The notes: generated by a model from the sequence alone, not told the origin. A stretch of 11,514 nucleotides of DNA from Gammaproteobacteria bacterium (GCA_006227775.1 SBFV01000335.1:1-11514); one strand, 5' to 3'; numbered from the stretch's first letter, positions 1 through 7,105 are shown. Translations and numbers: made by a program.

Positions 1-495
1 CATGAGGGTGCGCGCCAGGCCCAGGCGCATGCGCCAGCCGCCGGACCAGGAGTCCACCGGGCGCCGCTCCTCGCCGGGGCTGAAGCCCAGGCCATGGAGC
101 AGGCGGGCGGCGCGGCTCTCCGCCGTGTAGCCCCCGATGGCCTCCAGGCGGGCGTGAAGCTCCCCCTGACGCAGGCCATCCCCCGCCGCCTCGGCCGCCG
201 CCAGGTCGCGCTGGACCTGGCGCAACTCGCGGTCGCCGTCCATGACCAGCTCGATGGCGGGCTGGTCGCCGCTGGGGGTCTGCTGGGCGACGTGGGCGAT
301 CTCCCAGCTCACCGGCACCAGCACCTCGCCGGCGTCCGGGTGCAGTTCCCCCTTGATGAGAGCGAAGAGGCTCGACTTACCGCAGCCGTTGGCCCCCACC
401 AGGCCCATCTTCTGGCCGGGATAGACGGTGAGATCGGCACCCTCCAGCAGCAGGCGGGTGCCGCGGCGCAGTTCTAGATCACGGAGTTGCAGCAT
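1..495 (-). CDS. yheS: ABC-F family ATPase, YheS-like (N-terminal part, runs off window)
   Basis: The first 165 residues of a soluble ABC-F protein are present; the rest lies beyond base 1. Seen: Walker A GANGCGKS at residues 34-41, a TPSGDQPAIELVMDGDRELR stretch around 73-92, and the ABC signature SGGWRMRLGLA at 151-161. The DGDRE-RQ segment and the SGGWRMRL signature match my recollection of E. coli YheS better than Uup or EttA. ABC-F proteins have two ATPase domains and no membrane part; those studied act on the ribosome in translation. The ATG at 493-495 begins MLQLRDLELRRG, which fits the family start, but no strong Shine-Dalgarno is visible. The 241 bases up to the end of comM hold no convincing gene. 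A CATAAT on the minus strand near 550-556 could be a weak -10 box, without a good -35. The family is certain; the subfamily is fairly certain. Confidence 0.9.
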   Translation of the reverse strand, partial: MLQLRDLELRRGTRLLLEGADLTVYPGQKMGLVGANGCGKSSLFALIKGELHPDAGEVLVPVSWEIAHVAQQTPSGDQPAIELVMDGDRELRQVQRDLAAAEAAGDGLRQGELHARLEAIGGYTAESRAARLLHGLGFSPGEERRPVDSWSGGWRMRLGLARTLM

Positions 496-736
496 GATGG
501 CTTCGAGGGGGATCTGGGGGGCAGGGTCAAGGTAACACTACCCGAGACATTATGATTCCCGGTTGAGGTCGGGCATAGGGCGGGTCGGGTGGCGTCCGGC
601 AGGGGTGTCGACCGCGGGGATGCGGTCGTCAAGCCGCTAGGGAGGGCTCCAGGTTGTCCCCCGCCAGGCGTCACCTGACCCGGGAAAACCCTCAAGGCGA
701 TAGGCGATGGGTAGGCATTTTTTCTGGACGGAAGGG

Positions 737-2431
737 TCAAACCGGAGATTGGCGGTCCAGCCGCCGATAGCCGATGGCCTCCCCGAGATGGCTGGTCTCG
801 ATACCCTCGCTCCCGGCCAGGTCGGCGATGGTCCGCCCCACCTTGAGCACCCGGTGATAGCCGCGGGGCGACAGGCCCAGACGGGCCATGGCCTGGGTCA
901 TGAGACGCTGGCCGGCCTCGTCCAGGCGACAGTGACGCTCGATCTCCCGGGGCTCCAGGGCCTGGTTGGGCTTGCCCTGGCGGTTGAACTGACGCTCGCG
1001 CGCCGCTTCCACCCGGGCACGGACCTGGGCGCTGGTCAGGATCTCCGCTGCGGGAACGACTCGATCGCCCGTCGGCGGATAGGCCCGAGCGGCGGGCGTG
1101 GCATCAGACCAACCGCCGGCTGGGGCGGGGGGCCTTGCCTTGGTCCGCGGTCCGCTCGGGGCCTCGGGGGGAATGCCGCCCGTGGTGTCCCGCGGCCAGC
1201 GCTCCGGCATGCCGGCGAGACGTACGGCCGGGGGGGCGGTCATCTCCGCCGGCCCTAAGCGCGGCACCTCCACATGGAGATCGATCCGATCCAGTAGGGG
1301 CCCGGAAAGTCGGGCGCGGTAGCGGGCGACCTGTTCGGCGGTGCAACGGCAGCGTCCGCCCGGGTCACCGAGATAGCCGCAGGGACAGGGGTTCATGGCG
1401 GCGACGAGCTGAAAGCGGGCCGGAAAGCGGACCTGGCGGGCAGCGCGGGAGATGTGGATATGACCGGACTCCAAGGGCTCGCGCAGTACCTCCAGCACCC
1501 GCCGTTCGTACTCCGGCAGTTCGTCGAGGAAGAGCACGCCCAGATGCGCCAGGGAGATCTCCCCCGGGCGGGGGTTGGCGCCCCCGCCCACCAGGGCGAT
1601 GGCGGAGGCGGTATGGTGGGGGGAGCGGAAGGGGCGTTGGCGCCACCGCGCCGGGTCGAAGGTCTCCAGGCCGCTTACGGAGCGGATGGCGGCGACCTCC
1701 AGGGCTTCTCCCTCGCTCAGGGCCGGCAGCAGGCCCGGCAGGCGACTGGCGAGCATGGACTTGCCGGTGCCCGGGGGGCCGATGAAGAGGAGGCTGTGGG
1801 CGCCGGCGGCCGCGACCTCCAGGGCGCGCTTGGCGTGGGCCTGGCCGCGGACCTCGCTCAGGTCGGCGTACAGGGCCTCCACCGGGTCGATGTCCTCGGC
1901 CCGGTAGGTCCCCAGGGGCGTTTCGCCATTGAGATGGGCGCAGACCTCCAGCAGGTGAGCGGCGGGGTGGATGCGCAGACCCTTGACCAGCCCAGCCTCG
2001 GCGGAGTTCTCCCGCGGCAGGACCAGGGCGCGGCCGGCGTCACGGGCCGCCAGGGCCGCCGGCAGCACCCCCTGGACGGGGCGCAGGTCGCCGGACAGGG
2101 CCAGTTCGCCGAGGAATTCCAGTTCCGGCAAGGCCTTGATCCGCAATTGCCCGGAGGCCCCCAGCACCCCCAGAGCGATGGGCAGATCGAAGCGCCCTCC
2201 CTCCTTGGGCAGGTCCGCCGGCGCCAGGTTGACCGTGATCCGCCCCGCGGGGATCTGGAAACGGCCGTTATGGAGGGCGCCGCGCACCCGGTCCTTGCTC
2301 TCGCGTACCGCCATCTCCGCCAGGCCGACGATGTTCATGGCCGGCAGCCCGCCGGAGGCCTGGACCTCAACGGTCACGGCCGGGGCGGACATGCCCTCCC
2401 GGGCACGGCTGTGGAGGATGCAGAGGCTCAA
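737..2431 (-). CDS. comM: ComM/YifB AAA+ Mg-chelatase-like helicase for natural transformation
   Basis: 564 residues, full length. ComM is a cytoplasmic hexameric helicase that promotes branch migration when transforming DNA integrates into the chromosome. Seen: the N-terminal ChlI-type domain with NLAPADLPKEGGRFDLPIAL (69-88), Walker A GPPGTGKS (218-225), SPHHTAS (270-276), Walker B VLFLDEL (299-305), the cysteine-rich CPCGYLGDPGGRCRC (349-363) and the sensor region LSGPLLDRIDLHVEV (375-389). The start is TTG at 2429-2431, chosen because MSL-I-H-RA is the usual opening of the family and no in-frame ATG lies close upstream. An alanine- and proline-rich insert of about 60 residues (about 399-461) separates the core from the C-terminal SAQVRARVEAARERQ part, so the protein is longer than the roughly 506 residues of E. 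coli YifB. It lies 54 bases after ubiK and is probably co-transcribed with it. Confidence 0.95.
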   Translation of the reverse strand: MSLCILHSRAREGMSAPAVTVEVQASGGLPAMNIVGLAEMAVRESKDRVRGALHNGRFQIPAGRITVNLAPADLPKEGGRFDLPIALGVLGASGQLRIKALPELEFLGELALSGDLRPVQGVLPAALAARDAGRALVLPRENSAEAGLVKGLRIHPAAHLLEVCAHLNGETPLGTYRAEDIDPVEALYADLSEVRGQAHAKRALEVAAAGAHSLLFIGPPGTGKSMLASRLPGLLPALSEGEALEVAAIRSVSGLETFDPARWRQRPFRSPHHTASAIALVGGGANPRPGEISLAHLGVLFLDELPEYERRVLEVLREPLESGHIHISRAARQVRFPARFQLVAAMNPCPCGYLGDPGGRCRCTAEQVARYRARLSGPLLDRIDLHVEVPRLGPAEMTAPPAVRLAGMPERWPRDTTGGIPPEAPSGPRTKARPPAPAGGWSDATPAARAYPPTGDRVVPAAEILTSAQVRARVEAARERQFNRQGKPNQALEPREIERHCRLDEAGQRLMTQAMARLGLSPRGYHRVLKVGRTIADLAGSEGIETSHLGEAIGYRRLDRQSPV

Positions 2432-2485
2432 GACAGGCCTGGTCCCGGCATCAGCGGCGATCTTGCCAAGGGTCAGCCAGAAATC

Positions 2486-2761
2486 TCAAGGCGTAGCGCT
2501 ACCGTCATTACCGCCAATCTTCAGGGCCTTCTCCAGCTCCGCCACCTGGGTCTCCAGGTGCTCCAGCTTGGCGCGGGTGCGTGCCAGGACGGCGCTCTGG
2601 ACGTCGAACTCCTCCCGGGTCACCAGGTCCAGCTTGGCCAGACCGGCCTCCAACATGGCGCGCATGTTCCGTTCCATATCCTGCTGCAGGGCCTGGAGCC
2701 CCTGGGGCAGACTGCCGGTCAGGCGGCGGGTAAGGTCGTCGAGGTGCTTGGGATCGAACAT
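2486..2761 (-). CDS. ubiK: UbiK (YqiC/BMFP) ubiquinone biosynthesis accessory factor
   Basis: 91 residues, the usual size for the family. UbiK works with UbiJ in the cytoplasmic ubiquinone-synthesis complex and is needed for efficient aerobic ubiquinone formation. Seen: the opening MFDPKHLDDL, an amphipathic helical region (residues 20-45), the family hallmark LDLVTREEFDVQ (44-55) and a heptad-like coiled coil (about 57-81, LARTRAKLEHLETQVAELEKAL). The ATG start is supported by an AGGTGA Shine-Dalgarno (minus strand of 2766-2771, 4 bases before the ATG). It is the first gene of a probable ubiK-comM operon, with a candidate promoter at 2825-2830. The same ubiK-comM pairing is common in gammaproteobacteria, often with glnK-amtB on the other side; here that side is taken by the phytochrome gene. 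Confidence 0.93.
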   Translation of the reverse strand: MFDPKHLDDLTRRLTGSLPQGLQALQQDMERNMRAMLEAGLAKLDLVTREEFDVQSAVLARTRAKLEHLETQVAELEKALKIGGNDGSATP

Positions 2762-2824
2762 GGTTTCACCTGGGGTTGGCTTGGGATGCAGCCGATAGCG
2801 CGCGGGGTTAGGAGAGGGTGGGGA

Positions 2825-2830
2825 ATTATA
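2825..2830 (-). promoter_or_regulatory. Candidate sigma-70 -10 box for ubiK-comM
   Basis: The minus strand reads GGGTATAATTCC, a perfect TATAAT in an otherwise GC-rich stretch, 64-69 bases before the ubiK ATG. No good TTGACA-like -35 lies 16-18 bases upstream, so either the promoter depends on an activator or the match is chance. It would give a leader of roughly 55 bases. Confidence 0.5.
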
Positions 2831-2868
2831 CCCTTCAAGGTTCGGGTTCCGGTTTAGCCAAGGCCACA

Positions 2869-2891
2869 GCGCCCAGGAAAATCCTGGGTGC
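2869..2891. terminator. Hairpin between ubiK and bphP, possible weak terminator
   Basis: GCGCCCAGGA-AAA-TCCTGGGTGC forms a 10-pair stem with one G-T pair and a 3-base loop. It lies 111 bases downstream of the bphP stop and upstream of the ubiK promoter, where the phytochrome transcript should end. No T run follows on either strand, so it is not a canonical intrinsic terminator; it could stabilise the 3' end of the ppsR-bphP message. Confidence 0.3.
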
Positions 2892-3002
2892 CGGATAGGG
2901 AGTGCTGGCGGTTAGGCGGGACGCATAGGGGGGAATCCCTCGACCGGCCCGGCAAGTCGCGACGGTCCTCATCGGGGCTCGCCGATCAAGGCGCCATGGC
3001 CC

Positions 3003-5201
3003 TCAATGGTTGGAAGAGGGCGCGTTCCGCTGGGATCCGCTTTCCTCGTACCAGATCAGGTGCTCCAGCAGTTCGGTGGTGCGCTCCAGGGAGGCGTAAA
3101 GGTTATCGAGAATCCGGGGCACCTGGTTCACTTCCAGGAGGCTGCGGTTTTCCAGGGCGGCGAGTTGGGCGTTGCCCAGGATGCTGGATAGCAGGTCGTG
3201 AAAGAGCCCATCGGCCTGATGACCCACCGAGCGCGCCAGGAGCTTGCATTGGGCATCGAGGCTTTCCTCGAACCGACGCTGCGCCAGTTCCGCCGCCTTG
3301 TGTTCGCTCAGATCGTTGCAAATCATCACGTAGCCCATCATCCCCGTGGTAGCCGACACCACGGGGTCGAGGCGCAGCAGCAGATTCCGCTCCAGACCGT
3401 CCAGCGTCCGCAGTCGGACCTCCCCCCGCCAAGGGCGTTGTTGGGTCAAGACCTGGACCATCCAGGGCTGTGCCTCGAACGGGTCCTGGAACCGTCGCAG
3501 CAGATCGCCAAATCGCTCCCCACCCTGATCCAGGGGTAGGAGCCGTTCAAAGGCTTTGTTGAGCAGAATGATGTTCTCGGCGGGATCGGCGATGACCAGA
3601 GGTTGTTCGGACAGGCGCAGTCCGGCGACGAACTGTTTGACCTGTTGTTGGGTGATCAGCAGCCGGATGGAGCGGATCTGTTGCATCACATCCATGATCG
3701 AGTTGCCGATCTGAATCGCCAGGCTGAAATCGTGCAGGGTCCAGGGGGTGGATTTCCCCTTGACCACCTCGTACCAGCGGGCGAAGGAGGCCCGGGGGGA
3801 TAACTGGCTGGGATCGGCGCCGGTTTTGACCGCTTCATAGGGATTGCCCGCCCAGGTCAGGGTGCGCACCCGTTCCGGACGGAACCAGATCAGGTATTCC
3901 CCCGGATTGGCCGAGATGGGTACGGCGAGCATCCCGGCGGTGCCGGCGCCAAGGGCGGCGAAGCGGGGATCTTCGCTGGCCAGGGCGCTGGTGGCATAGG
4001 CTGGGGCCTCGGGCAGCTCGCTCAACCAGGCCTGAATGTCGCACAGGTGCCCCAAGGTGGGCACCTCACCCGCCGTCAGGGCCGCATCGTCCCGCATCAG
4101 GGCCACGCCACCGGCGTCAAGGGGCTCCAGCAGTTCCCGGGGGTGATCGAACAGGGCTTTTTCCCAGGCCCCGGTGGTGGCGATGGCGGTGACCATCAAC
4201 TCCTCCAGGCGGCGCACGGCCATTTGCGCCTGGGCTTGCACGAAGCCTTCCAGGGCCGTGATGCGGGTGGCGATGGCCTCCGCGAGCAAGGCGCAGACGA
4301 CCCGGACCGGATAAGGGATCAACCGGGGGCTGTCGTGATGGCAAATCACCAGCCCCCACAGCTTGCCCTTGACCATGAGCGAGGTGGACAGGGCCGCGCG
4401 GACGCCCATGTTTTTGAGGTATTGCCGATGGATCGGCGACATGCTGCGCAGGCCGCAGAGGGACAGATCCAGGGGCTCCGCCGCGCCGGTCGGGGCGGCG
4501 GCGATCAGGGGGACGGGTTCGTAGTCCACGTCGCCGAGGACCCGGATGCGATTGCGTTCGTAGAGCAGGCGGGCAATCTGCGGGATGTCCGATGCCGGGT
4601 AGCGGTTGCCAAGGTAGGATTCCTGATCTCGCCGGCGCTCTTCGGCGATCACGCTGCCATGTCCCTCTTCGTCGAACTGGTACACCATGACGCGATCATA
4701 GCCGGTGATGCGCTGGAAGATTCTGGCCGTCTCGGTGGTCAGGGTTGTCAGGCTGGGGGCGGTGGAAAGGGATTTCAGGGCCTGGTGGACGAAGGTGCCC
4801 AGGTTGAGCGGGGGGCCGGCGATTTCCAGCTCGATGATCAGGCCGCCCTGGGGCGGTCGATGGATTGAGCCATCCAGTTCCATCCCCAGGGTCGCCACCT
4901 GGCAGCGCACCGCGACGGGGATTTTATCGCTGGAGTCCTGGAGACGAATGCGCACACGCTCGGCCAGGTTGCCGCCCAGGCTGGCCAGGGGCAGGCCCAG
5001 TATCTCGCCGGGCAGTTGCAGGAAGTCGCGGGCATTGGCGCTGGCCTGGACGATGACCAGGTCCGGTTCCCGCGCCACCAGCAGCACCCCGTGGGGTTGG
5101 ATGGAGCCGGCAAGGTGAATCTGCTCCCGTTCGCAGTTGGTAAGATCCGCCTCCCCAAAACGCGGGTCCGTGTCCTCGGCGGCCCTCAGGCCATTCAACA
5201 T
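3003..5201 (-). CDS. bphP: Bacteriophytochrome (PAS-GAF-PHY-PAS with truncated kinase-like end)
   Basis: 732 residues; a cytoplasmic red/far-red photoreceptor expected to bind biliverdin. Seen: N-terminal PAS with the chromophore cysteine Cys23 in NCEREQIHLAGSIQPHG; GAF domain with PASDIP (202-207), SPIHRQYLKNMGV (255-267, His258) and WGLVICHH (282-289); PHY domain with WAGNP (450-454) and the tongue motif PRASF (469-473) followed by RWYEVVKG; a second PAS (about 530-630); then a dimerisation-helix-like stretch LFHDLLSSILGNAQL (666-680). The protein stops about 60 residues later, so there is no HATPase_c domain and it cannot be a complete histidine kinase. This plan resembles the Rhodopseudomonas and Bradyrhizobium phytochromes that act by binding PpsR. 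The ATG overlaps the ppsR stop (ATGTTGA), which suggests translational coupling; a GGGGGGAA stretch precedes it. No heme oxygenase gene for biliverdin is in the window. Confidence 0.95.
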   Translation of the reverse strand: MLNGLRAAEDTDPRFGEADLTNCEREQIHLAGSIQPHGVLLVAREPDLVIVQASANARDFLQLPGEILGLPLASLGGNLAERVRIRLQDSSDKIPVAVRCQVATLGMELDGSIHRPPQGGLIIELEIAGPPLNLGTFVHQALKSLSTAPSLTTLTTETARIFQRITGYDRVMVYQFDEEGHGSVIAEERRRDQESYLGNRYPASDIPQIARLLYERNRIRVLGDVDYEPVPLIAAAPTGAAEPLDLSLCGLRSMSPIHRQYLKNMGVRAALSTSLMVKGKLWGLVICHHDSPRLIPYPVRVVCALLAEAIATRITALEGFVQAQAQMAVRRLEELMVTAIATTGAWEKALFDHPRELLEPLDAGGVALMRDDAALTAGEVPTLGHLCDIQAWLSELPEAPAYATSALASEDPRFAALGAGTAGMLAVPISANPGEYLIWFRPERVRTLTWAGNPYEAVKTGADPSQLSPRASFARWYEVVKGKSTPWTLHDFSLAIQIGNSIMDVMQQIRSIRLLITQQQVKQFVAGLRLSEQPLVIADPAENIILLNKAFERLLPLDQGGERFGDLLRRFQDPFEAQPWMVQVLTQQRPWRGEVRLRTLDGLERNLLLRLDPVVSATTGMMGYVMICNDLSEHKAAELAQRRFEESLDAQCKLLARSVGHQADGLFHDLLSSILGNAQLAALENRSLLEVNQVPRILDNLYASLERTTELLEHLIWYEESGSQRNAPSSNH

Positions 5202-6565
5202 GGCGGAATTCCCCCCGGGCGGCCGTTCTCGTCCAGGCCATAGCGGCTGAATTTGACGTAGAGACTCTGGCGGCTGATGCCCAGCAGTTCAGCCGCCACC
5301 GTCCGGTTTCCCCCGGAGAGTTCCAGCGCGGCATCGATGTAATGACGCTCGATGACCTCGACCGCTTCGTCGACCAGGTGGCGGAGATTGGCCTTACCTA
5401 CTTGCTTGGTGAGGAGATCTATCCATTTGGCCGTCCCGGTGGCCCGGCTTTCGGTCGAGAGGCGCCGGTCGACGTTGCGAATACAGACGCCGATGTGACT
5501 GGAAGAGGCGGGGGAATTGCCCGCGGCGGAAATTTCAACCTCGATCTCCGACCCCAGTTCGCCATGGAGCCGGGTCGAAAACAGTCTCACGGCGCCCAGG
5601 CGCCGAACATTCGCCAGGAGGATGGCGAGATCGGCCTCCGAGCGGCCAAGCCAGCGCCCAAGGGGCTTGCCCAGCAGCGAGGTTTCGGAGCCCATCTGAA
5701 CCATATCGAGAAACGCCTGATTGGCGCGGAGGATGGTGCCTTGGTCATCGATGACCACGAAGGCATCGGGTCCCCGTTCCATGAGGTCCTCCAGCGGAAT
5801 GACGCTCGCCGGCTGGCTAAGCGGGGGTTGATCGCCGGTGGGGGCGAGCTGGACCAGAAAGCCTTGGTGGCCACCGGTTGCCGTGAGGGATGCGCGAGCA
5901 TACCAGCTTTGGGGGGGTACCCCCAACCGGACGAGGATGCCCGGGGCCACGCCACGGTCCTTGACCTCATGCAGCATCCGGGATAAGGCATCGCGGTCAT
6001 CGGGGTGCAAGCCATCCATCAATCTGCCGGCTCTGCCCCCCTTCGTCGCCCGTCCTTCACCGCCCAGGGCCTCGTCAGCCATGGGATTAGACTCAAGGAT
6101 GCGCAGATCCCGTGCATCCAGGAGCACGATGGCCTCACTGGAGGCCTGAGTTACCTGGCGATAGCGGGTCTCGAAGTCCCGCATCCTCAGGTAATCCCGC
6201 TCCATGGCTTGCTGCGCCTCGACCAGGCGGTTCTGCATTTCGGCGATGGCCCACAGGCTCTTGCCGACCGCCAATAAACGGCTGGTGCAATTCAGACGCA
6301 GAACGGTGAACTCGATCGGAGACTCGTTCCCACTGGGCAAGCGCTGCACCACCTGACGAAAGGGGGATACCCCGTGATCCCTGGCCTCGTTGAGGATGCC
6401 GTCGAGCAGGCCCTGATCGGCTTCCCGCACGGTCCTGGTCCAGGACCGCCCCAGCCACTCCGTGGCCTTTTCACCCGCCAAGACGCCGGAAAAAGAGGCC
6501 TGCTCGATATGGCCCTGCATATCCATGATCAGCTTTACGTCAGGCATCACGGGACGAGTCTGCAT
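5195..6565 (-). CDS. ppsR: PpsR/CrtJ-type transcriptional repressor of photosynthesis genes
   Basis: 456 residues from the chosen start, close to the usual 460-475. PpsR/CrtJ is a cytoplasmic DNA-binding repressor of bacteriochlorophyll, carotenoid and antenna genes. Seen: an N-terminal PAS-like domain (about 5-105); a Q-linker helix with NRLVEAQQAMERDYLRMRDF (112-131); PAS1 (about 135-240); PAS2 (about 262-368, DAFVVIDDQGTILRANQAFL at 267-286); and a C-terminal Fis-type helix-turn-helix ALELSGGNRTVAAELLGISR (413-432) followed by QSLYVKFSRYGL. The frame stays open to 7084, but the ATG at 6563-6565 fits the family length and has AGGA 7 bases upstream. Its only cysteines are 93, 361 and the last residue, 456. 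Where I recall the redox cysteines of Rhodobacter PpsR, valine (about 238) and tyrosine (409) occur. The next gene is the phytochrome, overlapping by 7 bases. Confidence 0.94.
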   Translation of the reverse strand: MQTRPVMPDVKLIMDMQGHIEQASFSGVLAGEKATEWLGRSWTRTVREADQGLLDGILNEARDHGVSPFRQVVQRLPSGNESPIEFTVLRLNCTSRLLAVGKSLWAIAEMQNRLVEAQQAMERDYLRMRDFETRYRQVTQASSEAIVLLDARDLRILESNPMADEALGGEGRATKGGRAGRLMDGLHPDDRDALSRMLHEVKDRGVAPGILVRLGVPPQSWYARASLTATGGHQGFLVQLAPTGDQPPLSQPASVIPLEDLMERGPDAFVVIDDQGTILRANQAFLDMVQMGSETSLLGKPLGRWLGRSEADLAILLANVRRLGAVRLFSTRLHGELGSEIEVEISAAGNSPASSSHIGVCIRNVDRRLSTESRATGTAKWIDLLTKQVGKANLRHLVDEAVEVIERHYIDAALELSGGNRTVAAELLGISRQSLYVKFSRYGLDENGRPGGIPPC

Positions 6566-6572
6566 CAGTGGG

Positions 6573-6576
6573 TCCT
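6573..6576 (-). promoter_or_regulatory. ppsR: Ribosome binding site fixing the ppsR start
   Basis: The minus strand reads GCAGGACCCACTGATG: AGGA lies 7 bases before the ATG at 6565. It favours this start over upstream in-frame starts. A nearby ATG (AATGAACCGC) is in another frame and soon meets a stop. Confidence 0.6.
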
Positions 6577-6859
6577 GCGGTTCATTAGCGAGCCCGCGAG
6601 CTGAAATGGTTCTTTTCGGTAATCCGCCCCCTGAGCCTCCATGGCGGGGCAGTTTGCCTCTGGAGTTCGCGACGGGAGGCCGCTTGTTCTCCAGGGGGTT
6701 GAGATTCCATGGCCGATCGTTTTCCGCGCCCACGATCCCCCGGGGCAGGAAAAATAAAAAGGGTAATCCTCTCAGTGCGTTGATCGCCGCGCGCAACAGA
6801 CTGAGGGGCTCACCCCATCCCTGATCAAAAATAGCATAAAAAAGTGATCGGATGGCGCC

Positions 6860-6889
6860 GCGGTTCCCCCCGGTCTCCAGGGGAACCGC
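6860..6889. repeat. Perfect 10-bp inverted repeat (stem-loop) upstream of ppsR
   Basis: Arms GCGGTTCCCC (6860-6869) and GGGGAACCGC (6880-6889) with a 10-base loop. It lies about 295 bases before the ppsR start. On the minus strand a T run (TTTTTT, near 6838-6843) follows 16 or more bases after the stem, too far for a standard terminator. It could be an operator or an RNA structure in the ppsR leader. Confidence 0.55.
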
Positions 6890-6966
6890 CCTCGAGTCCG
6901 GTCTACCCGAAGCATTTGGCTGTCGGTTGAGCCAGGGAGGATTGGTAAAGCCAACAATGGATGGTC

Positions 6967-6984
6967 GATCGCGATCGCGATCGC
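6967..6984. repeat. Three tandem GATCGC units
   Basis: Three exact copies of GATCGC in a row. The stretch 6971-6984 is itself a palindrome and contains two overlapping GCGATCGC octamers and Dam-type GATC sites. Function unknown; it could be an operator or simple tandem duplication. Confidence 0.6.
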
Positions 6985-7026
6985 TGGCGGTGAGGATGGC
7001 ATGAATTCTGGTCTCTTGGCGCGCGT

Positions 7027-7043
7027 TTGGCATGATGCATGCT
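7027..7043 (+). promoter_or_regulatory. amtB: Candidate sigma-54 (RpoN) promoter for amtB
   Basis: TTGGCATGATGCATGCT fits the sigma-54 consensus YTGGCACGRNNNTTGCW in all but two defined positions. The invariant GG (7029-7030) and GC (7041-7042) are at the required 12-base spacing. It points toward amtB and would start transcription near 7053, about 145 bases before the ATG. NtrC-activated sigma-54 control of amtB is well known in proteobacteria. No clear NtrC site was recognised upstream. Confidence 0.5.
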
Positions 7044-7061
7044 AATTTTATTTGCATGCTA
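7036..7061. repeat. 9-bp direct repeat TGCATGCTA in the amtB promoter region
   Basis: TGCATGCTA occurs at 7036-7044 and 7053-7061, spaced 17 bases start to start with an AT-only spacer (ATTTTATT). Each copy contains the palindrome GCATGC, so the pair also looks like two operator half-sites. The first copy overlaps the -12 element of the sigma-54 candidate. Confidence 0.6.
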
Positions 7062-7105
7062 CTTCTCATGAGGGAGATGGCCACTCCCCCTGGCGATGAG
7101 GAAGC

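Noticed and set aside
474..740. 88-codon minus-strand open frame between comM and the ABC-F gene
   Set aside because: Pro/Ser/Thr-rich, overlaps the start of the ABC-F gene, no Shine-Dalgarno and no family resemblance.
1454..2857. Long open frame on the plus strand opposite comM and ubiK (467 codons)
   Set aside because: It crosses two real genes antisense and their intergenic gap, and has a Gly/Gln/Leu-rich composition typical of shadow frames.
4047..4868. Long open frame on the plus strand opposite bphP (273 codons)
   Set aside because: It lies entirely antisense to a well-conserved phytochrome and its translation is Gly/Gln/Asp-rich without motifs; a shadow of GC-rich coding sequence.
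5909..5926. G-run/C-run palindrome GGGGTACCCC inside ppsR
   Set aside because: It encodes GVPPQSW within the PAS1 region of an intact frame and is explained by codon choice; no sign of a regulatory role.
6566..7084. In-frame upstream extension of ppsR by 173 codons
   Set aside because: The PpsR family length and N-terminal domain fit the ATG at 6565, which has AGGA 7 bases upstream; the extension is low-complexity and unlike any domain I know.
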